Origin: Serendipita indica DSM 11827
Taxonomy: Eukaryota > Basidiomycota > Agaricomycetes > Sebacinales > Serendipitaceae
Direction: 5' to 3'
Assembly (NCBI GenBank): GCA_910890315.1
Contig: CAJVGD010000005.1
Location: forward strand, 620,001-684,000
DNA length: 64,000 nucleotides
Both the position numbers and the translations under genes were made by a program. Below are positions 58,594 to 64,000 of the stretch, piece after piece. The notes beneath the pieces were generated by a model. That model did not search any database, was not told the DNA's origin, and saw only the letters and a program-made list of their open reading frames with translations. Numbering within the stretch: position 1 is the stretch's first letter; every line of letters begins with the position of its first letter.

Positions 58594-60571
58594 AATTTCT
58601 GTGGTCTTTTTACGAGCAGGTTGTTGCGACGAGCAGATTTTTATGCTATGGGCGCTATTCAGTGACTTGAAATAGGAAATCCTCGTAAACCGACGTACTG
58701 AGAGCTATCCAGCAGGGAGGTGTGAGTGCCGGGGAGTTGTTCCGCAGTGCACGTTGTTCCTATTTGTACCAGAGATACTCCAGTTTTAAAGAGCTCCAGT
58801 GGCAGTGAAAGAGTTTGTCTGTCTGAAAGCTTCACTTCATCTCCTCATACCGAGGCGGGGGGACCTGCCGGCCAAGCGTAGGATGCAAACATGAGAATGC
58901 TTTAGCAACCTGAATGATACCATATACTAGTAATCGGGATGTACGAGTCGAAAGATAGATCTTTCGATGGGAAGGGATACGGTGGTATGCCGCGGCGGTG
59001 CGATGGCAGGTATGTCGGCTGTATAGAATGAATTGAGAGCGTGGGTTGAGCGCTAGTATGAACCAGACTGCTGTAGCTACGGGCCGACCAAATTTGCTGC
59101 TGATCTAACTCAGGGACAGAAGCTCGGTTCCGGTAGATTCCGCAAAAGTACGACAAGCTGTGCGGTTTTATCTGTTATGCAGGCCAAATTCTGGTCCTGA
59201 TCACGAGGCCGGTCATCTTCATCATTCACGAACCACATTCGGAAGAACGGAGTGGTCGGAGTATATGGATATGCATTCGCGATTTTACCAAGAAGAGTGC
59301 AGAGTCCGGACATTCATGCTGCCGCTTGGGAGATAGTCTATCCTTTTGGGTCCCGCTGCCGCAGGTTATCTCATCGAGGGAGATCGACCCTGGAAATCGA
59401 ATGAATTCAATTCATTCCTGCGCAGAGAGCCATGAGGCTACTTACTTTGACCCTGGGAGATGGTCGTAGAGGACGTGTTGCATGGTAGTGCCGACGGGTC
59501 GAAATATTCGTGGGCCGTTTGTACAAGTGATAAGCAGCGGAGTACTCGAATCCTAATGTTTCTTTGAGCATAGTAGAATCTCCCCACCTCTCATTCGAAG
59601 TAGGCGCGTCATGCTCGCTTGCGGTCGAACGGGTATGCTCGGGTGGTTTCCTCGCATGGTTAACCATAGTCTGTCTCTAATTTGTCCTAATTTGCCTAGA
59701 GATACGAAGAACCAAGTGCAATGATGAAGAAATGGCCGTTGTTGAGCAGCTCAGGAGAATGGCCTTTGGGTCCGGTAAATTTGATGGTAAACCTCAAAAG
59801 GGGGTGCCGTATTTGGAGTAAATTGGCGGGCTTGGCGTCACTCGGTGATTATGGTTCCGTTCAAGTTGCGCCGCGCCATGCGAGCATCGATGCGAGACCA
59901 ATCGATTCTACCTGTCTGGATGCCAAAATATGTCCTGTTACTTGTTCTTGAACCTAGGATTATCCAGAGCTGGTAATGTCTGCGTACAACGACTGTGGGG
60001 GTCAATACTCGACTTACCGGCGGGATACGCGACGCGTGGGGGGCGAGCATACGGTTGCCCTATTCATCAGCCAGGTGGTGCAGTTGGCCGCCATTATTTG
60101 CCAGCCTCCTATTTACGATCGACGGGCCTAACCCCAGCGGCGCTTCACCACACCTAATGCCGATGGCTAACCTGCCGTGCACAGCATCACTTAGCGGCCC
60201 ACGCGAACCAAGTCAGTGTCATTGCCAAGATTTTAGGGAGGAACGCCGTATTTTCCTTCGACGAGGTTTGCCCGTGAAGATTCCTTTGGTTAATTCACGA
60301 CCGAGCAACGAGGCCCGTTGCATTCAAGATTATGCATATGTGTAACCGATGTCTTCTCACTACACCTGCGCTCGGCATCGGAGCTATTTCCTCTTGGAGC
60401 TTGGACCAGGCTGGTTCTTACTATACCACTATGGATAGCTGTTCGTGACTCTGCGGGACGTGAAGCAAGCGTGATCTTGCATTGGGCTACTATAAAGACG
60501 CAGAATCTGCTCTAATCAGGTTCATCAAACTCGTCTCTCCTTTCCCCTTCACTCTTTCAATTCCCATACTT
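58594..60571. other. Gene-poor region, about 2 kb
   Basis: Several open frames occur on the minus strand (59407-59667, 59110-59313, 58902-59156) and short ones on the plus strand, but none joins into a convincing spliced gene. The frame at 59407-59667 (FEYSAAYHLYK ... TNISTRRHYH) faintly recalls the zinc-finger end of the neighbouring gene without its Cys residues. No mobile-element signature was seen. Confidence 0.45.
60491..60497 (+). promoter_or_regulatory. TATA box of small-protein gene 1
   Basis: TATAAAG, 75-81 bp before the ATG at 60572, followed by a CT-rich leader. The paralogue has the same element at a similar distance. Confidence 0.6.
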
Positions 60572-61001
60572 ATGACCATGGCATCTAACAGCACAAGCCA
60601 CCAACGTATGTCGGTGTAGAGGCCGATCCGCTCCTCGGCGGTATTTGCATCGGAGGGTCCTCAGTATGCTAATGCAAACTTCCCAGTTTCATCACAGGGC
60701 GGGCAAACCGCCATAACCACCCATGTCTCCACGAGCACCAAGAGTAGTTCCGAAGACGCAGAATGCCAATTTCACGGCCAGAAACCAATCCCAGGTCCAC
60801 AGACGTGCCTTGAATGTGCGTACTCCTACATCCACGACATCTATGTAAGTGACTGACCACATTTTTCGCAGTTGTGGAGCCCTTATGGGACCAAAACAGG
60901 TAGAATCCTTCCCCCTTTCCTACTTTTGGCTATCGAATAACTTCTTGTCCACATTTAGGTGCTTCGCTGGGTTTAGAAGAAGTGACGACCCATCCAATTG
61001 A
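60572..61001 (+). CDS. Small protein 1 of a two-member local family, about 77 aa
   Basis: Exons 60572-60605, 60687-60815, 60872-60899 and 60959-61001. The N-terminal half is Ser/Thr/Gln-rich (STSHQLSSQGGQTAITTHVS). The C-terminal 29 residues read LEFVEPLWDQNRCFAGFRRS and DDPSN. Small gene 2 has the matching end EFVQPLWSKDGYFAGYIRSD. In both genes the last two coding exons are 28 and 43 nt long with introns in identical phases, so this is a duplicated gene and not a chance frame. No signal peptide, membrane segment or known domain. The unusual placement of a conserved tail on a variable head suggests a short interaction motif (inference). A second in-frame ATG lies at 60578. Confidence 0.65.
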
Positions 61002-63201
61002 AGTTGGGACCCCGGAGTATATCAAGCAAGCTTATGAGGTGTCGAGAACGCTATATGCTTTAACATATGTCTATACATGCTATCACTTGCGCTTGACATT
61101 ATGCGGTGACAAGAATCGGTTTTGTTTGCTCGATTCGCTATGTTATCTGTAACGTCAGAAATATACCCACATCTATGCTTCCGATGCGACACCTTAACGG
61201 CGAAATCAAGTCCTCATTACCTGTATTTAATGCGAAATGACACAGTTACGAGTACTGACATCCGAGCCTTCCCACGAAAACCTACCTTGTAAAGAACTAG
61301 TCCTATAGTCTTGGGTGATATCTAATTCCGTCCCAAATATGCAAAATTAGATCTTAATGCATTTTGAACGGAGAAAAGTCGATCTTGCATTCCCAGGCCA
61401 GCTTCACGCGCCACAACCGACATCATTCCAAACAGAATGGTCGCAAGTCATCTTGATACGGAGTTCCCCAACAATCTCGCTTAATGCGCGATGCCTGATA
61501 ACGAGGGAATACACAACCAGACCAGCCCTGGAAGATCCTCCCACGAAAGTTCGGGGACGTGGAGAGTCGTGGAGAAAGTATCATAGATGGTTCTTTTCGA
61601 AAGTGACAGGGATGAATGTGGTCGGTCCCCATGAACCTGCACCACGTTTCGAGTACGGCATCCACTCATCGGGAGCAGACATCGCCCCAGACACCCCTTC
61701 TAACGCAATAGTGGCCGTATATTTTGCCATTTGGGACAAAGGATAAGCGAGAGAATGAGAGAAGACAAGAACCAAGATAGCGCATTGCACTAGCAAACAA
61801 CTTGACGTCGATCGAGGAGATGAAATCGAAAGCAGGGATCTATAAAGACCCTAATGAGTTTATTAGCCTGTACACGTTATCGCATGTCAAAATTACATTA
61901 CCGAGATTGCTCAATCCCGGTCCCTTCATACAATACAAGCTACTTCCGCATCCCATACCTTCGTTGGGAACTATCCCCGGTGTTCATAGACGGAGCCCTG
62001 AATTGGTACACTCTTCTTTAATCTGATGGACTTCTAAATGAGTGCAGGCGAGTTCGTAGAAGAAGCCAAAGGTCTATTAGGGATCCGTGTCGGGAGCTCA
62101 AGTACAAAGGTATGTGGATATATGCGTCAGCTCTGAGCCATTTGGCATGCGACTAGACTACACCACATCGGCACTCGGTCTGACACCAGCAGTAATACTC
62201 CTTTATCACAAAGTATGCAGTATGTACGCGCTGGTTGTCAGTTCTTCCATGCCAGTCACAGCGGAGGGCAAAGTAAATCCCTTATCCACACCTGTTCCTG
62301 CGTCTCTCCGTCGGCCCACTTCTGCGCCCTCAATTCATGGGCATATGGGACGGATTCACGCAGCAATGTCATCTGTATTATGTTTATCCAACAGAATCAG
62401 TCGCTGAGGACTGATGAACGAGCCCAGCTCGTACGGCCCAGGTCGGCTAGTATGTGGCGCCTGTCCTCTCGATTAGGCCCGGGTGGGACAGACTCATGAT
62501 GTAACATCGATTTACAACTACAGGCAAGACAGATCTGCCAATTATTGAAACAAAATTTTGTTTCATGGTCTGCTCGATTGGGATACGGACATAAGCAACC
62601 TGATGTGGGTTTAAGGGTATAATGACAGTTGACAGAGTTCGACTATGGTTATGTGGGGAGAAACACATTCAAGAGTGAACCTGTGTTGCGGATCACTTTG
62701 CTGATGGAAGAGCTTGTAGGCTCTTGGCCATGATGTGAGAGTTGAGCGCTCATCTCACCGCCGGACAACATGAGGCTCGGAGCCATGTGAAAGAGTACAG
62801 CCCTTGCTTGTGAAATGTATATGTTGTCAATGTATCCATTAGCCCATTTCTTGCAACCCGGACGTTGCTATATGATCAGCGAGATCGATGGGTAGCATCC
62901 CTGGGGATGGCGCAGTGCACCGGAAACCCGTGTCACTCCCGCTCAGCTTTTCTTGCTAAGCTATGCATTGTCAGCAGCAACGTTTCATATTCGTTATAGA
63001 GGCGTCGGCGTCATCCTGGCCTCCTGCGGCACGAGGCACTCGCAGCCTGGTTGCGAGTGAAATGTCGTTAGGGTCACCTATTTGCCAAGTTTTGGGGCAC
63101 TTTTGGCGGAAGAATGCCGAGCTTGACTATAAAGCTGATTATGAGCGGACGAATTGGAGATCAACACCTTCTCCACTCCTTTAGCGCTATACATCGACTT
63201 C
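61002..63201. other. Gene-poor region, about 2.2 kb, undecided open frames
   Basis: A 129-codon plus-strand frame (61357-61746) and overlapping minus-strand frames (61423-61796) cannot be ranked. A plus-strand frame from the ATG at 61884 (YFRIPYLRWELSPVFIDGAL) follows a TATAAAG at 61841-61847 and can be spliced onward near 62030-62147, but has no recognisable family. I leave all of them uncalled. Confidence 0.4.
63128..63134 (+). promoter_or_regulatory. TATA box of small-protein gene 2
   Basis: TATAAAG, about 68-74 bp before the ATG at 63202, matching the spacing in small gene 1. Confidence 0.6.
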
Positions 63202-63670
63202 ATGGAGACCAACGTTTCAGCTTCCCAAGGTGCGTCACTCAGTAGTTGGTTAGGCGCGAGCCAACAACCCTCTGCGGAGCCTCCGCAAAACTGCTGATAC
63301 AGAAGGCGGCCTTGCTGATCTATCGGCCACTTTCATCTCAAACAGAGAACCCTGTGGCAAATTTTAGCCCCACTACGCAAGGAAATCCACACAATCGTTC
63401 AACGACACAAAAATACCCGTCCACAAACACAATGGAAGGTAACTCACAAGACCACACTCCGTCAGCTCCTGCGCAAACAGTTGAATGTGGGTGTCTCTGT
63501 TCGTTGAGACCCTCCACTTACATCACCTTGTTCGCCCAGTTGTGCAACCTTTATGGAGTAAGGATGGGTGAGTGTCCTCCAAGATTCTAAGTAGACGCTA
63601 TTGACTAAGAACTCTGGCTACTCGTAGCTACTTCGCTGGCTATATAAGGAGTGACAATCCATTCTTGTAA
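63202..63670 (+). CDS. Small protein 2 of the local family, about 79 aa
   Basis: Exons 63202-63229, 63346-63486, 63540-63567 and 63628-63670. The head METNVSASQ and a following Asn/Ser/Thr/Pro/Gln-rich stretch (FSPTTQGNPHNRSTTQKYPS) are unlike gene 1, but the tail EFVQPLWSKDGYFAGYIRSD with NPFL is clearly homologous to EFVEPLWDQNRCFAGFRRSD. Exon lengths (28 and 43 nt) and intron phases at the 3' end equal those of gene 1, and the GAA-T|TT-GTG junction is the same. TATAAAG lies 68-74 bp upstream of the ATG. I know no family with this tail. Confidence 0.68.
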
Positions 63671-64000
63671 TGTCGCCAACCCCGAAGCAAATAGACTAGA
63701 CCCCCGGACTCATATCAAACATTATGTTTCTCATTTACTGCATGTTTGACATGTTCACATTTTCGCCTACATAATCGGGCATATGTTTATTAGACTGGTC
63801 TTTGTCTGTGCCTATTCTACTCCTATTCCTCGTGATCTGGGTTCACAAATCTTATCTATCTTCAGTAGTTTATGTGATATTATGTGGATAGGTCGCATTT
63901 TCGGAAGCACGCCTTGAAAATAGGTTCTCCGCTTAGATGGCAGACTTATACGATTATTTTTATTGCCTTGATTATTTGTACATAGTTCCTTGTTCCAACG
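63671..64000. other. 3' flank of small gene 2
   Basis: AT-rich sequence to the window end. Nothing coding was recognised. Confidence 0.45.

Overview
The window is nuclear DNA from a filamentous basidiomycete, most likely an Agaricomycete. Genes lie close together on both strands and are broken by many introns of about 40-65 nt with GT(A/G)NGY-type donors, a CTNAY-like branch motif and (C/T)AG acceptors. WSC-domain proteins, Q/P-rich low-complexity proteins and divergent gene pairs also fit. The protein style resembles Rhizoctonia/Cantharellales, but that placement is an inference. I found no rRNA, tRNA, CRISPR array, transposon, LTR element or provirus.

Layout. 1-10.8 kb: GNAT acetyltransferase end (+), a histone-fold protein (+), ribosomal protein uL18/RPL5 (-), RBM42-like RNA-binding protein (+), tRNA m5C methyltransferase NCL1/Trm4 (-), an IMPACT-type protein (+) and a coiled-coil protein (-). 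11.2-17.7 kb: thioredoxin-fold membrane protein (-), KEX1-like carboxypeptidase (+), sugar transporter (+). 18.2-23.4 kb: multi-WSC secreted protein, HAD phosphatase and membrane-anchored cytochrome-b5-like protein (all +). 24.7-34.0 kb, all on the minus strand: DDR48-like stress protein, isochorismatase-like hydrolase, and three tandem paralogues built from short Cys/His modules. 35.1-37.3 kb: single-dsRBD protein (+), HAM1/ITPase (+), COQ10 (-). 37.4-57.4 kb: Nup188-like nucleoporin (-), SH3-SAM-PH-CH polarity protein (+), a conserved-looking unknown (-), a PLP trans-sulfuration-type enzyme (-) and a GH47 mannosidase (-). 57.7-64 kb is gene-poor: a C2HC zinc-finger protein (-) and two small paralogous genes (+) whose last two coding exons match in length and ending.

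The genes form no single pathway. Most are housekeeping: translation and RNA (RPL5, NCL1, RBM42), secretory-pathway processing (KEX1, GH47), nuclear pore, cell polarity, mitochondrial CoQ and nucleotide clean-up. The accessory and least familiar material is the Cys/His-module gene cluster (27.9-34.0 kb), the small-protein pair (60.6-61.0 and 63.2-63.7 kb), the lone dsRBD protein and the histone-fold protein.

Gene models were joined by hand from reading frame, splice sites and family knowledge. Three otherwise well-conserved genes (sugar transporter, WSC protein, HAM1) each need one extra base at a T, which looks more like homopolymer sequencing error than decay. At least four introns use GC donors.
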